DNA of 64,000 bases from Bog-532 sp963742875 (GCA_963742875.1 CAVUNO010000015.1:248001-312000); one strand, 5' to 3'. Numbered from the stretch's first letter, positions 1-9,737 are shown. Numbers and translations are program-made. Notes: generated from the sequence alone by a model not told the origin.

Positions 1-2
1 AC

Positions 3-809
3 ACCACCTGGGCGCAGATCCGCGACGTCTGGGTGGCTGCCGACACGATCCCCCTATTCGAATCGGCGTGGAACTGGGATCACTTCTATCCGCTGTCCGG
101 TGACCTCACCGGCCCGAACCTCGAGGGCTGGACCATGCTCGCCGCGCTGGCACAGGCCACGAAGCGGATCCGGATCGGCTGCCAGGTCACGGGCATGATC
201 TACCGTCATCCAGCGGTGCTCGCGAACATGGCGGCGACCGTCAACATCGTCTCCGACGGCCGCCTCGAACTGGGGCTCGGCGCGGGATGGAACCAGATGG
301 AATGCGACGCCTACGGGATCGAACTGCCCCCGCTCCGGGAACGTTTCGACCGGTTCGACGAAAGCGTCGAGGCCATCGCCTGCCTGCTTGAGCTGGAGAC
401 GACCACCCTGGCCGGAAAGTACATCAAGCTCACCGACGCCCGGTGCAACCCGAAGCCGGTCCAGCGCCCCTATCCCCCGATCACTATCGGGGGCCGCGGC
501 CGGACCCGGACGCTGCGCACCACGGCACGCTGGGCGCAGCAGTGGAACGTCATCCCGGAAACCGTAGAAGAGTGGCTCGACCTAAAGCAGACCCTCATCG
601 CCCACTGTGATCGCATCGGGCGTGATCCGAGCGAGATCACCTGCTCGGTCAACGTCCGGATCGACCCCGACCTTGGCATCGAGCCCGCCGTGTCGCTCGC
701 TGCGGCCTACCGTGACGCGGGGGTGGACCTAGCCATCATGAACCTTCCGCACGGGGTCAAGCCGGACTTCCTCGCGCCGCTCGCGGACTCGCTTGCGCCG
801 CTCGCCTGA
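3..809 (+). CDS. LLM-class F420-dependent oxidoreductase (5' partial)
   Basis: Luciferase-like monooxygenase fold, probably an F420-dependent oxidoreductase. The reading frame is open to the left edge of the window, so the N-terminus is missing; a GTG at 33 is only an internal candidate. Family features visible: 'ATKRIRIGCQVTG', the 'HPAVLANMAATVNIVSDGR' strand-helix, 'ELGLGAGWNQMECDAYGI', the 'PPLRERFDRFDE' helix and 'PPITIGGRGRTRTLR'. About 269 residues remain of a usual 300 or so. The substrate cannot be read from sequence. A second LLM protein lies at 5271-6224 on the other strand, but the two are not in one operon. It ends just before a convergent repeat-rich gene. Confidence 0.85.
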   Translation, partial: TTWAQIRDVWVAADTIPLFESAWNWDHFYPLSGDLTGPNLEGWTMLAALAQATKRIRIGCQVTGMIYRHPAVLANMAATVNIVSDGRLELGLGAGWNQMECDAYGIELPPLRERFDRFDESVEAIACLLELETTTLAGKYIKLTDARCNPKPVQRPYPPITIGGRGRTRTLRTTARWAQQWNVIPETVEEWLDLKQTLIAHCDRIGRDPSEITCSVNVRIDPDLGIEPAVSLAAAYRDAGVDLAIMNLPHGVKPDFLAPLADSLAPLA

Positions 810-862
810 GGTCGCCGCCACGGCCACGGACGGGCGGGGCGCCGGCGGGAGGGGCGCGGTCG

Positions 863-3800
863 TTAGTTCTGGCGGCGCGGGTCCGGCTGGTGCGCCCGGC
901 TCTTGCCGCTGCCGATCCCGGTCTCCTTGAAGTAATCGCTGATCAGCTCGCGCTGTCGCTGCATAAGCTCGTCGAAGTGCTTGCCAACGTTGTCGTCCCC
1001 GATGGCCTCGACGGTCAGGTAAAGGTCCTTGATCTTCTCGAGCTTCTCCCGGGAGCCTTCGCTCGCCGGGTCCTGATCCGGGCCCGAGCCGACGAGGTCC
1101 GGCGCGCCCAGTTCCGAACCGGCCAGTTCCGAGCCGGCGAGATCTAGCGCCCCCAGTTCCGAGCCGCCGGTTCCGAGCCGGCCAGTTCCGAGCCGGCCGG
1201 TTCCGAGCCGCGGTTCCGAGCCGGCCGGTTCCGAGCCGGCCGGTTCCGAGCCGGCCAGTTCCGGGCCAGTTCCGAGCCGCCAGTTCCGAGCCGGCCAGTT
1301 CCGAGCCGGCCAGTTCTATGCCGACTGGATCGACACGGCTGGAGGTCATCTCGGCAGGAAGCAGATCGGTACCGGTCAGGTCACTGAGTTTGGGCTGGGC
1401 GGGATGGGGCTCGAACGGCCCGCGGAACGGCACCGTCTCGGCCCCGGTGTTCGGATCATGGGGGGGCAGGTAGGGTTCTGGCTCTGTCGCGTCGCCGTAC
1501 GCGGACGCCTCTTCGCCGTACCCGGCGGGCTCCTCGCCGTACCCGGCGGGCTCCTCGCCGTACCCGGCGGGCTCGCTGGGACCGGAAAAGTAAACGGCCG
1601 CGCCTTCGGGCTCCCGGACGGCAGCGGGGACCGCTTCGTCGGCGGGGTCGTACGAGTCGGCGGGGTCGTACGAGGGTGACTCGTCGGGCGCGCGGTAGCC
1701 GCTCGGTTCCTTTGGCTCGTCATAGGAGGGCGGCGGTTCCGGGGCGCTGGGATCCCGGTAGACCGCCGGGCCGCCGTCGCCGGGCTCGACGTAGGTCGGG
1801 CCGCCGGAGTCAGGACCGCCGTACGCGGCAACACCCGGCCCCCCGTAGGCCGTTCGGTCGTCTGGACTGACGTACGAGTCGCCGTAGGCCGCCGAGTCAC
1901 CGGCGTGGTCGTAGCCGGCTGATCCACCCTGGTCGCGGTAGGCGGATGAGTCACTCGGCCGGTAAGCGGATGGGTCGCTCGGGCCATAGCCGGGATGGAC
2001 CAGGGCGCCGTAGCCGGGAGCCTCGGCCGGCTCATGGCCGCCGAAGCCGGGATTCCGGCGGCCGTCGTAGCCAGCCTGCTCACCGAGGCCGCCGCCGTGG
2101 CGTGGGCCCTCGCGGCGGCCGCGCCCGTTCACGCGGCCCGGCTGGTGACGGCCCGCCGCCTCCCGGTGGCCGGCCGGTTCGTTCTGGCCGTAGTAGCCGA
2201 ACGTGCCCTCGCCGGAGTCATAGTCGTAACGACGGGCGTCGCCGGATGGGAATCGGTACCCGGGTTGGGCCTCATACCGGGGCTGGGCCTCATACCGGGG
2301 CTGGGCCTCATACCGGGGCTGGGCCTCATACCGGGGCTGGGCCTCATACCGGGGCTGGGCCTCAAACCGGGGCTGGGCCTCAAACCGGGGCTGGGCCTCA
2401 TACCGGGGCTGGGCCTCAAACCGGGGCTCGCCGCCGGATTCCGGGGCGGAACCGTACTCGCCAGCAGCCCGGTGGCCCGCTGCCCGCCCATAACCGGGCC
2501 GGCCTCCATTCCCCGGCGTGCGCCCGTAACCGGGCCGGCCCCCGTTCCCCGGCGTGCGCCCGTACTCAGGCGGTGCCCCGTTCCCCGGCGCCCGCCCGTA
2601 ACCAACCGGAGCGCCGTCGTCCGGGGCTTGCTGATAGCCGGGCGCGACGCCATCGTCCGCCGCAGGCCGGTAACCGGGTGGCGCGCCGTGGCCGCGGGCC
2701 GGGCCGTAGCCGGGGGCCCCACCGCGGCCGGGCGCGGGGTCGTAGCCGGGCGAGCGCCGGTAACCGGGGGGAACACCCTGGCCGGACGGGCGCAGGTAGC
2801 CGGCTGGAGCCTGGTAGCCGGACGGCGGCGCGACCGCACCATAGCCCGGTTCCTCGGTGGGCGCGGCACGTTGGTACGTACCGTCGTACGCCGCCGGGCC
2901 AGGCGCGCGGTCATACGCGGCGGGACCGGGCGCGCCGTCGTGATCGACTGCGGGCATTGGGCCGGTCGCGAGCAGGCCGCCCCAGGGGGCGTCCGGACCA
3001 GGGATGTCGCCCCCCGAGCCGGAATGGAACTTTTCGCTTTCGTTGACAACGTAGGCGTAACAGCCGTCGGCGTAGCCGGGATCGTACGATCCCGGGCAGG
3101 CCGCACCCGCCGCACCTGGGTAGGCCGCCCCTGGCGGGCCGGGTGCGGTTCCGGCCGGCGGGCCGTAACCGGGCGGCCGGCCGGGATAGTAGCCGCCGTT
3201 CGGCGGCCCGTACGGGCCGGGTCCTGGCGGCGCCGCGCACGGGCGCGGACCCCGAAGTGGTCCGTACTCGTACTGCTGGCCCGGAGGGGGCCCCGGCCCG
3301 TACCCGGATGCGCATCCAGCCCCCGCGCCATACCCGGGCCCGGGCTGAGGAGTGTATGCGGGCCCCGGCCCAATGTCCGGGGCCCCGTACGGCGGCGGGT
3401 TGCCGTACCCGGACGGCAGTTCCTCGTCGGGGTCCACCTCGGAATCGGGCCCGGGCGGGTAGGCGGCGCCTGTCTCGTACACGGGGACGTGGTTGCCGCC
3501 GGGACCGTTCGCGGCAGGCGCCGGCCCGTACGCCAGACGCGGATCATAGGGCGCTGGATACGCGTACCCGGCGCCCGGGCCGTATTGCGGCCCGTAGGAG
3601 CCGGCGTCATAGGAGCCGGCGTCATAGGAGCCGGGCTCGTACTGGCCGGCGCCGTAGGAGACGGGCCCATAGGCGGCCGGTCTCCCGTCAGGGCCGCCAG
3701 CGTGCGGTTCCTGCGTCCCTGGGTCGGGCCGGGGCCCGCCGACGAGGCCGCGCGGTGAGATCACCGACGTGGGCTGAAGGACCTCGTCCTTGCGGAATCG

Positions 3801-4115
3801 TGGCGTGTGCGGGCGCCCGGACCACCACGGCGCTTCGGACCGCTCGGACCCAGGGCGCTCCGGCCGGGACCGCTCGGGCGCTCGCCCGCGGTCGGCACCG
3901 TCCCCAGCCGGATAGTCGCCCGGTGGATACGGGGCGTAACCGGACGGGTAGCCGTCGGCGGGATAGGGACCGGAATCGGGTAGGTAGCTGCCCTCATTCG
4001 GCGCACCGCGGTATAGCTCGCGGTCGTACGGATCATCTTCGTCGGCGTCCCCGACGTAGCCCTCATCTGGGGAATCGGGATCCCCCCTGCCCCGGCCGGG
4101 CCGGAAACGGCTCAC
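863..4115 (-). CDS. Giant Gly/Pro/Tyr-rich low-complexity protein with frameshifted C-terminal repeat tract
   Basis: Unrecognised. From a GTG at 4115 the frame runs through about 930 residues of acidic then Gly-Pro-Tyr-rich sequence: 'SYDAG', 'APGYG' and nine YEAQPR/FEAQPR hexapeptides. It then reaches a GSELA pentapeptide tract (about 1105-1316) where several repeat units are 14, 13 or 11 nt instead of 15. Read straight, the frame degenerates there and runs to a stop at 729. Read in the shifted frame, the DNA after the tract encodes a compact charged helix-like C-terminus ('SREKLEKIKDLYLTVEAIG', 'HFDELMQRQRELI') ending at TAA 863-865. That tail looks like the genuine conserved end, so I extend the gene to it with frameshift(s). 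Start uncertain: upstream in-frame codons exist to 4226 and no strong ribosome binding site is visible. A disordered cytoplasmic or envelope-associated protein is possible, but this is not shown. Confidence 0.55.
1105..1316 (-). repeat. 15-nt tandem repeat encoding GSELA, with frame-breaking units
   Basis: About a dozen copies of a 15-nt unit (plus-strand form gagccggccagttcc), encoding Gly-Ser-Glu-Leu-Ala on the minus strand. Between about 1157 and 1312 one unit is 13 nt, one is 11 nt and two are 14 nt. The net change is 8 nt, which moves the downstream C-terminal module into another frame. Confidence 0.8.
2265..2426 (-). repeat. 18-nt tandem repeat encoding (Y/F)EAQPR, nine copies
   Basis: Nine head-to-tail 18-nt units (plus-strand ctgggcctcataccgggg). 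They differ almost only at the codon that alternates Tyr and Phe. All are in phase with the minus-strand gene, and the near identity of units implies recent expansion or gene conversion. Confidence 0.9.
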
Positions 4116-4347
4116 CGCTGGCCCGTCCCGGGCATGCGTGACATGGGCCTCGCGACAGCCAGGGCCACGACGACCCGTAGTCTGCCAGCGGAGACGGAGC
4201 CAAGACGCACCCAACCACGATGGCATTGCCAGGATTGCGCCCGCAAGCCAAATCCGCAGGTCCGCCGGATAAAGCCGGTCACCAGGCGTAGCACTTGCCC
4301 CCCGTTACCGCTATTGACCAGGGTGACAGACCCGATACATTGGCCCG

Positions 4348-5166
4348 ATGACGGATCAGCCGGCCAAAATAGAACATTTCCTGGCACTTCACCACGGCTC
4401 CGGGCCCCTCCTGCTGCCGAACGCCTGGGATCGCGGGTCGGCCGCACTGCTCACCGCGCTCGGCTTCTCGGCCATCGCCACGACCAGTTCGGGGTTCGCG
4501 GCGACCCTGGGCCGGCTAGACGGCAGCGTGACGCGCGACGAGGCCCTCGCGCACGCGGCCGCCATGGCCACCTCAACCAGCCTGCCGGTGTCCGCCGATC
4601 TGGAGAACTGCTTCGCCGACGATTCCGCCGGGGTTGCCCAGACGGTCCGGCTAGCCGCCCGGACGGGGCTGGCCGGGTGCTCGCTGGAGGACTTCACTGG
4701 GCACGAGGACGATCCGATCTACAAGATCGGGCAAGCGGCCGAGCGGGTCGCGGCCGCCGCCGAGGCGGCGCACGGGATGGGCGGCGGGCTGGTGCTGACC
4801 GCCCGCGCGGAGAACTACCTGCACGGGCGGCCGGACCTGAGCGACACGATCCGCCGACTGCAGGCCTACCAGGCCGCGGGCGCCGACGTGCTCTACGCTC
4901 CCGGCCTGACCCGGCTGGAGGACATCCGCCAGGTCGTGGCGTCGGTCGACCGGCCGGTAAACGTGCTCGCACTAGCGAAGACGCCGGACGTGCCGGTGCT
5001 GGCCGAGGCTGGCGTCAGCCGGATCTCAGTCGGCGGCGCGTTCGCATTCGCGGCGTTCGGAGCGCTCGCCGACGCGGCGAAGGAGTTCCGCGCGCGGGGC
5101 AGCTACGGGTTCCTGACGGGCGCGCAGACCGGCCGTGACGCCGTGCGGGACGCCTTTCCCGCCTAG
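4348..5166 (+). CDS. Isocitrate lyase / PEP mutase family protein
   Basis: A 272-residue single-domain (beta/alpha)8 enzyme of the PEP mutase/isocitrate lyase superfamily, which makes or breaks C-C or C-P bonds next to a carboxylate using Mg2+. Visible: the N-terminal 'LLLPNAWDRGSAALLTALG', then 'LPVSADLENCF' (metal-binding Asp region), 'GCSLEDFTG' and 'LVLTARAENYLHG', followed by 'GADVLYAPGL' and the 'VSRISVGGAFAFAAFG' end strand. The isocitrate-lyase KKCGH signature is absent, so a PEP-mutase/2-methylisocitrate-lyase-like or oxaloacetate-hydrolase-like activity fits better. The usual length for this subgroup is 250-290. It stands alone, divergent from the repeat-rich gene, and the roughly 230 bp between them must carry both promoters. 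Confidence 0.88.
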   Translation: MTDQPAKIEHFLALHHGSGPLLLPNAWDRGSAALLTALGFSAIATTSSGFAATLGRLDGSVTRDEALAHAAAMATSTSLPVSADLENCFADDSAGVAQTVRLAARTGLAGCSLEDFTGHEDDPIYKIGQAAERVAAAAEAAHGMGGGLVLTARAENYLHGRPDLSDTIRRLQAYQAAGADVLYAPGLTRLEDIRQVVASVDRPVNVLALAKTPDVPVLAEAGVSRISVGGAFAFAAFGALADAAKEFRARGSYGFLTGAQTGRDAVRDAFPA

Positions 5167-5265
5167 GACCGTGCTGGCTGGGACCGTGCCGCCTTGGACC
5201 GTGCTGGGCTGGGACCGCGCCGCCTGGGACCGTGTTGGCCGGGACCGCGCTAGCTGGGACCGGCC
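5167..5265. repeat. Intergenic 15/16-nt tandem repeat
   Basis: About six imperfect copies of a 15-16 nt unit of the form ctgggaccgygcyg fill the space between two convergent genes. No coding sequence or hairpin terminator stands out. The period matches the coding repeats elsewhere in the window. Confidence 0.7.
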
Positions 5266-5270
5266 CGCGC

Positions 5271-6224
5271 TCAAACCTGCGGCATGACCTCGGCGGCGAG
5301 CAGTTCCAGATGCTCCAGGTCGCTGAGGTCGAGGACCTGCAGGTAGATCGTCTCGGCCCCGGCGCGGGCGTAGCCGCCGATGGCGTCGACGATCTGCGCC
5401 GGCGTCCCGGCCAAGTCGCCGTTGGCCTGCATGTCTTCCGGCCGCAGCCCGGCGTGGCCCAGCCGGCGGCCGATGGCCGCAGCGCGGCGCGCCACCTCGG
5501 CATCGTCCCGGCCGCAGCACACCGTCTTGGCCGCCGAGAACCGCATCGAGGACGGGTCCCGCCCGGCCTCGGTGCAGGCATCCCGGACCCGGCCAAACGC
5601 CGCCTCGGTGGTCGGCAGGCCCTGGAACGCCATGTTGAACTCGTCCGCGTACCGGGCGGCCAGCCGCGGAGTGCGCCGCGTGCCGGTGCCGCCCAGGATG
5701 ACGGGGGGCTTCGGCCGCTGGGCGGGCTTGGGCAGTGCGGGGGAATCCACCAGCTGGTAGTAGGTCCCGTCGAAGGAGAACGTCTTCCCCTCGGGGGTCT
5801 CCCAGAGCCCGGTGACGATCGCGAGCTGTTCCTCGAACCGGCCGAAACGCTCCTTCAGGCTGGGGAACGGTATCCCGTAGGCGGTGTGCTCGGCCTCGAA
5901 CCACCCGGTGCCAAAGCCGAACTCGATCCGGCCGCCGCTCATCTGGTCCACCTGCGCCACCGAGATGGCCAGCGGCCCGGGCAGCCGGAAGGTGGCGGCC
6001 GTGACGAGCGTGCCAAGGGGGATACGGCTGGTCTGCAAGGCCAGCCCGGCCAGCGTCACCCAGGAATCCGTCGGGCCTGGCAGACCGGGAGCATCGCCCA
6101 TAGCGAGGTAGTGATCAGAGCGGAAGAACGCGTCGAAGCCCAGGTTCTCCGTGGCTGTCGCCACCCGGAGGAGGGTCGCGTAGTCCGCCCCCTGCTGCGG
6201 TTCGGTGAAAATTCGGAGTTTCAT
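5271..6224 (-). CDS. LLM-class F420-dependent oxidoreductase
   Basis: A complete 317-residue luciferase-like protein of the actinobacterial F420-dependent class (TIGR03560-like). It starts 'MKLRIFTEPQQGADYATLLR' and continues with 'LGFDAFFRSDHYLAM', 'LGTLVTAATFRLPGPLAI', 'SGGRIEFGFGTGWFEAEH' and 'PPVILGGTGTRRTPRLAARY'. These are the expected blocks for F420 and flavin-type cofactor binding in the TIM barrel. It probably catalyses a hydride-transfer redox step on an unknown substrate. It converges on the PEP-mutase-family gene, and the next gene upstream, at 7764-6268, has the same orientation. Confidence 0.88.
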   Translation of the reverse strand: MKLRIFTEPQQGADYATLLRVATATENLGFDAFFRSDHYLAMGDAPGLPGPTDSWVTLAGLALQTSRIPLGTLVTAATFRLPGPLAISVAQVDQMSGGRIEFGFGTGWFEAEHTAYGIPFPSLKERFGRFEEQLAIVTGLWETPEGKTFSFDGTYYQLVDSPALPKPAQRPKPPVILGGTGTRRTPRLAARYADEFNMAFQGLPTTEAAFGRVRDACTEAGRDPSSMRFSAAKTVCCGRDDAEVARRAAAIGRRLGHAGLRPEDMQANGDLAGTPAQIVDAIGGYARAGAETIYLQVLDLSDLEHLELLAAEVMPQV

Positions 6225-6267
6225 CGATCTATCGAAGCACGCTGCTCCGCGGCGCCTTCCGGCACCC

Positions 6268-7764
6268 TTAGTGGGATACCAGAGTGGCCAGGCACTCGAC
6301 GTGGTGGGTCATGGGGAACGCATCGAACGCGCGCAGATTCTCCAGCCGCCAGCCGTGCGCCGCGAAGAGCGCGATGTCCCGCGCGAGGGTGGCCGGGTCA
6401 CAAGAGACGTAGGCGATCCGCCGCTCACCGGCCGCCGCGTCGTCTGCTCCGGCTGCCCCGCCCGGGGCAAGGACGCGGGCGGGGCGGGCCAGGTACTCGA
6501 TGACGTCCCGGGCCGCCCCGGCCCGGGGCGGGTCGAGCACGGCCAGCCGGGCCGGGGTAAGCCCGTGGCGCGCGATCACCTGGCTCGCGTCGCCGTGGTA
6601 CACGCTCGCCCACGGTGTCCCGCGCAGGTTGCGGCGGGCATCGCGGGCGGCGGCCGAGCCGGACTCGATGCCGACGACCGTCCCGTCCGGGCCGACGGCC
6701 TCGGCCAGCACCCCGGTGAACAAGCCCGCGCCGCAGTAGAGGTCGAGCGCCGTGTCGCCGGGCTGTGGGCGCAGCGCGTCCAGCACGGCCCGTGCCAGGG
6801 TGTCCGCCGCGGCCGGGTGCACCTGCCAGAACCCCGTCGCGCTGACCCGCCAGGTCCGCCCCGCCGCGCGCTGACGGAGATGAGAATGACCCCGCAGCAG
6901 TGTCGTCCGGTTTCCGATCTGCCTGCCGGGGTCACCGCGCCCGCCGGAGCGGCCGCGCCGGCCGGGCCGGGCAAGCCCGCTGCGGCTGGCCACCGCGAGC
7001 ACCGATTCGGCCGTGGTCTGTTTCAATGCTGCAATGAGGACCTGGCCGGAGACGGTCACCGCCCGCTCACCGTTGTCCGTGGCCACAACCGCCTCCACCG
7101 ACGCCGCCCGCGGCCAGGGCTGCTGCGGCACGCCGAGATCCCGGATGCCCGGATGCGCGATCAGGCAGTCCGCGACGTTGATGACCTCGTGAGACCGGTG
7201 AGCCCGCAGGCCGGCCACGCCGTCGCCCCGGACCGCGAACTTGACCCTGGTCCGCCAGCCGAGGCCCGGCGTCCGGGCGCCGCCTGCGTCCTTGCCCGCG
7301 TCTTTGCCCGCGTCCGTGTCGCCGGGCTCGTCACCCGGGAGGGCCTCCACGGTGACCGGCCGGTCGATCCCGGCGATGCGCCGCAGCTGCTGGCGCACTA
7401 CCGATGCCTTCAGCTTCCGCTGGGCGGGCAGCGACGCGTGCTGCCAGTCACAGCCGCCGCACCCGCCCGGCCGTGCGTACGGGCACGGCGGCTCGACCCG
7501 GTCCGCGGATGGCGCCAGGATCTCGGCGGCGTCGGCCCGCGCGAAACGCGCGGTCACCTCGGTGATGCCGGCCAGGACGCGCTCCCCCGGCAGGGCGTGC
7601 CGGACAAAGACGACGGGGCCCGAGCCGTCCAGGCGGGCCACGCACCAGCCGCCGTGCGCCGCTTCGCCCGCCACCACCTCGACGACATCTCCCGGATTGA
7701 GCCGGACCCCGGAGATGTCCGCACTGCCGGATATAGTGACCGAAGTCACATCTTCAGATCGCAT
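6268..7764 (-). CDS. TRAM-domain class I SAM-dependent RNA (uracil-5-)methyltransferase, TrmA/RlmD type
   Basis: Methylates C5 of a uridine in tRNA or rRNA. The start at 7764 places the TRAM domain first ('VRLNPGDVVEVVAGEAAHGG', about residues 15-75) and has GGAAG upstream; reading further upstream only adds unlikely sequence. Next come a [4Fe-4S] Cys cluster (CPYARPGGCGGC plus a later Cys in 'VADCLIAHPG'), the SAM motif 'ALDLYCGAGLFTGVLA', 'VLDPPRAGA', and the catalytic Cys in 'IAYVSCDPATLARD'. Gly-rich insertion near residue 260. Divergent from the two TrkA genes, as is its apparent M. tuberculosis counterpart Rv2689c. Confidence 0.9.
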   Translation of the reverse strand: MRSEDVTSVTISGSADISGVRLNPGDVVEVVAGEAAHGGWCVARLDGSGPVVFVRHALPGERVLAGITEVTARFARADAAEILAPSADRVEPPCPYARPGGCGGCDWQHASLPAQRKLKASVVRQQLRRIAGIDRPVTVEALPGDEPGDTDAGKDAGKDAGGARTPGLGWRTRVKFAVRGDGVAGLRAHRSHEVINVADCLIAHPGIRDLGVPQQPWPRAASVEAVVATDNGERAVTVSGQVLIAALKQTTAESVLAVASRSGLARPGRRGRSGGRGDPGRQIGNRTTLLRGHSHLRQRAAGRTWRVSATGFWQVHPAAADTLARAVLDALRPQPGDTALDLYCGAGLFTGVLAEAVGPDGTVVGIESGSAAARDARRNLRGTPWASVYHGDASQVIARHGLTPARLAVLDPPRAGAARDVIEYLARPARVLAPGGAAGADDAAAGERRIAYVSCDPATLARDIALFAAHGWRLENLRAFDAFPMTHHVECLATLVSH

Positions 7765-7949
7765 CCCGTACTTCCGGTTTGACAGTTCTGCTTCCCGGCC
7801 AGTGTCGGCCGGCGCGACCATAATGTCGCAGATACGGCCGGGTCCCACCGGCTGGAGTATTGCGCCACAGGATTCACGGTGTCCGCGTGTCACAATCGCC
7901 GCCGCAAGGGCATAACTTTGGCGAGGCGCTCCAAGCTGGAAGGACGACC

Positions 7950-8615
7950 GTGCATATCGTGATCATGGGTTGCGGACGGGTCGGGTCGACGCTCGCCCAT
8001 ATCCTCGAGGACCGCGGCCACTCGGTCGCCATTATTGATCAGGATCCCGAGGCGTTCCGGAAGCTCGGCTCCTCCTTCAAGGGTAGCCGCGTCACGGGCA
8101 TGGGCTTCGACCGAGACGTGCTCATCCAGGCCGGCATCGAGGAAGCCGACGCCTTCGCCGCCGTCAGCAGCGGTGACAACTCCAACATCATCTCCGCGCG
8201 CGTCGCGCGGGAATCGTTCGGCACCGACCGGGTCGCGGCCCGGATCTACGATCCCCGTCGCGCGGAGGTCTACCAGCGCCTGGGCATCCCGACGGTCGCG
8301 ACGGTCCGCTGGACGGCCGACCAGATGCTGCGCAAGCTGCTCCCCGAGGGCGCGGAACCGCTCTGGCGCGATCCGACCGGCAAAGTCGTACTGGCCGAGG
8401 TGGCCTTCTCCGACCGGTGGCTCGGCGAGAAAATCAAGGCGATCGAGCTGGCCACGGGCACCCGCATCGCCTTCATCGACCGGCTCGGCGAGGCCATGAT
8501 CGCGGCTTCGGGCACGGTGCTGCAGGAAGGCGACGTGCTGCACGTAATCGCCCATGAAGACGAGCTGGACCGGATCACCGAACTATTCTCCACCGGGCCC
8601 GAGGGAGGCCGCTGA
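7950..8615 (+). CDS. ceoB: TrkA-family potassium uptake regulator, first of pair (CeoB-like)
   Basis: A 221-residue cytoplasmic gating subunit of Trk/Ktr-type K+ transport. The N-terminal Rossmann RCK_N domain begins 'VHIVIMGCGRVGSTLAHIL' and binds NAD(H)/ATP; the acidic strand end is 'VAIIDQDPEAF'. An RCK_C domain follows from about residue 135. GTG start chosen because GGAAGGA lies at 7938-7944 and translation opens directly into the nucleotide-binding strand. Its stop overlaps the ATG of the second TrkA gene by one base, so translation is coupled and the two probably form a hetero-complex, as proposed for CeoB/CeoC in mycobacteria. No Trk membrane subunit lies adjacent. Confidence 0.93.
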   Translation: MHIVIMGCGRVGSTLAHILEDRGHSVAIIDQDPEAFRKLGSSFKGSRVTGMGFDRDVLIQAGIEEADAFAAVSSGDNSNIISARVARESFGTDRVAARIYDPRRAEVYQRLGIPTVATVRWTADQMLRKLLPEGAEPLWRDPTGKVVLAEVAFSDRWLGEKIKAIELATGTRIAFIDRLGEAMIAASGTVLQEGDVLHVIAHEDELDRITELFSTGPEGGR

Positions 8616-9274
8616 TGCGCGTCGCGATAGCCGGGGCCGGTGCGGTCGGCCGGTCCATCGCCCGGGAGCTGCTCGACAACGGGCACGAGGTGCTGCTCAT
8701 CGACCACTCAGCCAGGTCTATCAAGGCGGACAGCCTGCCCGGCGCCGAGTGGCTGCTCGCCGACGCCTGCGAGATCAGCTCGCTGGACGAGGCCGCGCTG
8801 CACCGCTGCAACGTGGTGATCGCGGCCACGGGTGACGACAAGGTCAACCTGGTCGTGTCGCTGCTGGCCAAGACCGAGTACGGGGTGCCCCGCGTCGTGG
8901 CGCGGATCAACCACCCGAACAACGAGTGGCTGTTCAACGAGTCGTGGGGCGTGGACGTGGCGGTCTCGACCCCCCGGATGCTGTCCGCCCTGGTCGAGGA
9001 GGCGGTCAGCGTCGGGGATCTCGTCCGGCTCATGACGTTCCGGCAGAGCGAGGCGAGCCTGGTCGAGCTGACCATGCCGACCGACGCGCCGCTGGTCGGC
9101 CAGCGCTTCGGGGACATCGACTGGCCGGGCGACACCGCGCTGGTGGCGATCCTGCGCGAGGGCCGGGTTATCGTCCCGCAACAGGACGATCCGCTGGAAG
9201 CCGGTGACGAGCTGCTCTTCGTCGCCAGCCAGGACGTGGAGGGCCAGCTCGCCTCGCTGCTGTCCAGCCGTTGA
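8615..9274 (+). CDS. ceoC: TrkA-family potassium uptake regulator, second of pair (CeoC-like)
   Basis: A 219-residue paralogue of the upstream gene: RCK_N 'MRVAIAGAGAVGRSIARELL', the ribose-binding 'VLLIDHS', then 'NVVIAATGDDKVNLVVSLLAK' and a C-terminal RCK_C domain ending 'GDELLFVASQDVEGQLA'. The ATG shares its A with the previous TGA (TGATG). Probably part of a K+ uptake regulatory complex that senses NADH/NAD+ or c-di-AMP; this role is inferred from the family. The membrane partner is not in this block; the only related permease here is the KimA-like protein at 61.5 kb. Confidence 0.92.
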   Translation: MRVAIAGAGAVGRSIARELLDNGHEVLLIDHSARSIKADSLPGAEWLLADACEISSLDEAALHRCNVVIAATGDDKVNLVVSLLAKTEYGVPRVVARINHPNNEWLFNESWGVDVAVSTPRMLSALVEEAVSVGDLVRLMTFRQSEASLVELTMPTDAPLVGQRFGDIDWPGDTALVAILREGRVIVPQQDDPLEAGDELLFVASQDVEGQLASLLSSR

Positions 9275-9317
9275 CCCGGTTGTCCGACCGGTGACCGGGG
9301 GCTGTCCAGCCGGTGAT

Positions 9318-9650
9318 TTAGCTGGCTGTGCGGAACTCCTGCTCGCTTGATCCGTCGGACGCGGCCAGACTCAGCTCGTAGCGCGGATTGAACATGGTCG
9401 CGCGGCCGCGGCGAACGCCCAGCCGACCTTCCGCCACGACCGTGATGCCTGGCTCGACGCCGGGAATGCTCGCCCGGCCGAGCCAGATGAGCTCGACGCG
9501 GCCATGGTCAAGCTGGCCAGGGCCATGCTGCAGCTCGGCTTCCATGGCCGGCATCCCGCCGATCCGGTCGTGCCTGATCACTTGCACCGTGCCCGCCACC
9601 CGGACACGCGGCCGCTCGGCTTGGCTGTTTGCGCGGACAGCTATCCCCAC
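9318..9650 (-). CDS. Small OB-fold nucleic-acid-binding protein
   Basis: A 110-residue protein with an OB-fold pattern: 'VRVAGTVQVIRHD' as first strand, 'GRVELIWLGRASIPGV' and 'GITVVAEGRLGVRRGRATMFNP' as the Gly-rich later strands. Family members sit beside the TrkA pair and the DUF3710 gene in many actinobacteria (Rv2694c position). Function not established; single-strand nucleic-acid binding is inferred from the fold. Convergent with ceoC, with 43 bp between. Confidence 0.82.
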   Translation of the reverse strand: MGIAVRANSQAERPRVRVAGTVQVIRHDRIGGMPAMEAELQHGPGQLDHGRVELIWLGRASIPGVEPGITVVAEGRLGVRRGRATMFNPRYELSLAASDGSSEQEFRTAS

Positions 9651-9737
9651 GGAACACGCTAACGAGGGCGTATTAACGGGGTATTATCCAGTGTTAATTG
9701 TCCGTGTGCTGGCCGGCTTCGGCCGGCTCGGCGTTCC

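Noticed and set aside
1946..4141. Long plus-strand frames opposite the repeat-rich gene
   Set aside because: They are antisense shadows: repeats and extreme GC leave all frames open. They have Arg/Gly-rich composition and no start signals.
5015..5904. Minus-strand frames over the PEP-mutase and LLM genes
   Set aside because: Arg/Pro-rich shadows overlapping two well-supported genes and an intergenic repeat.
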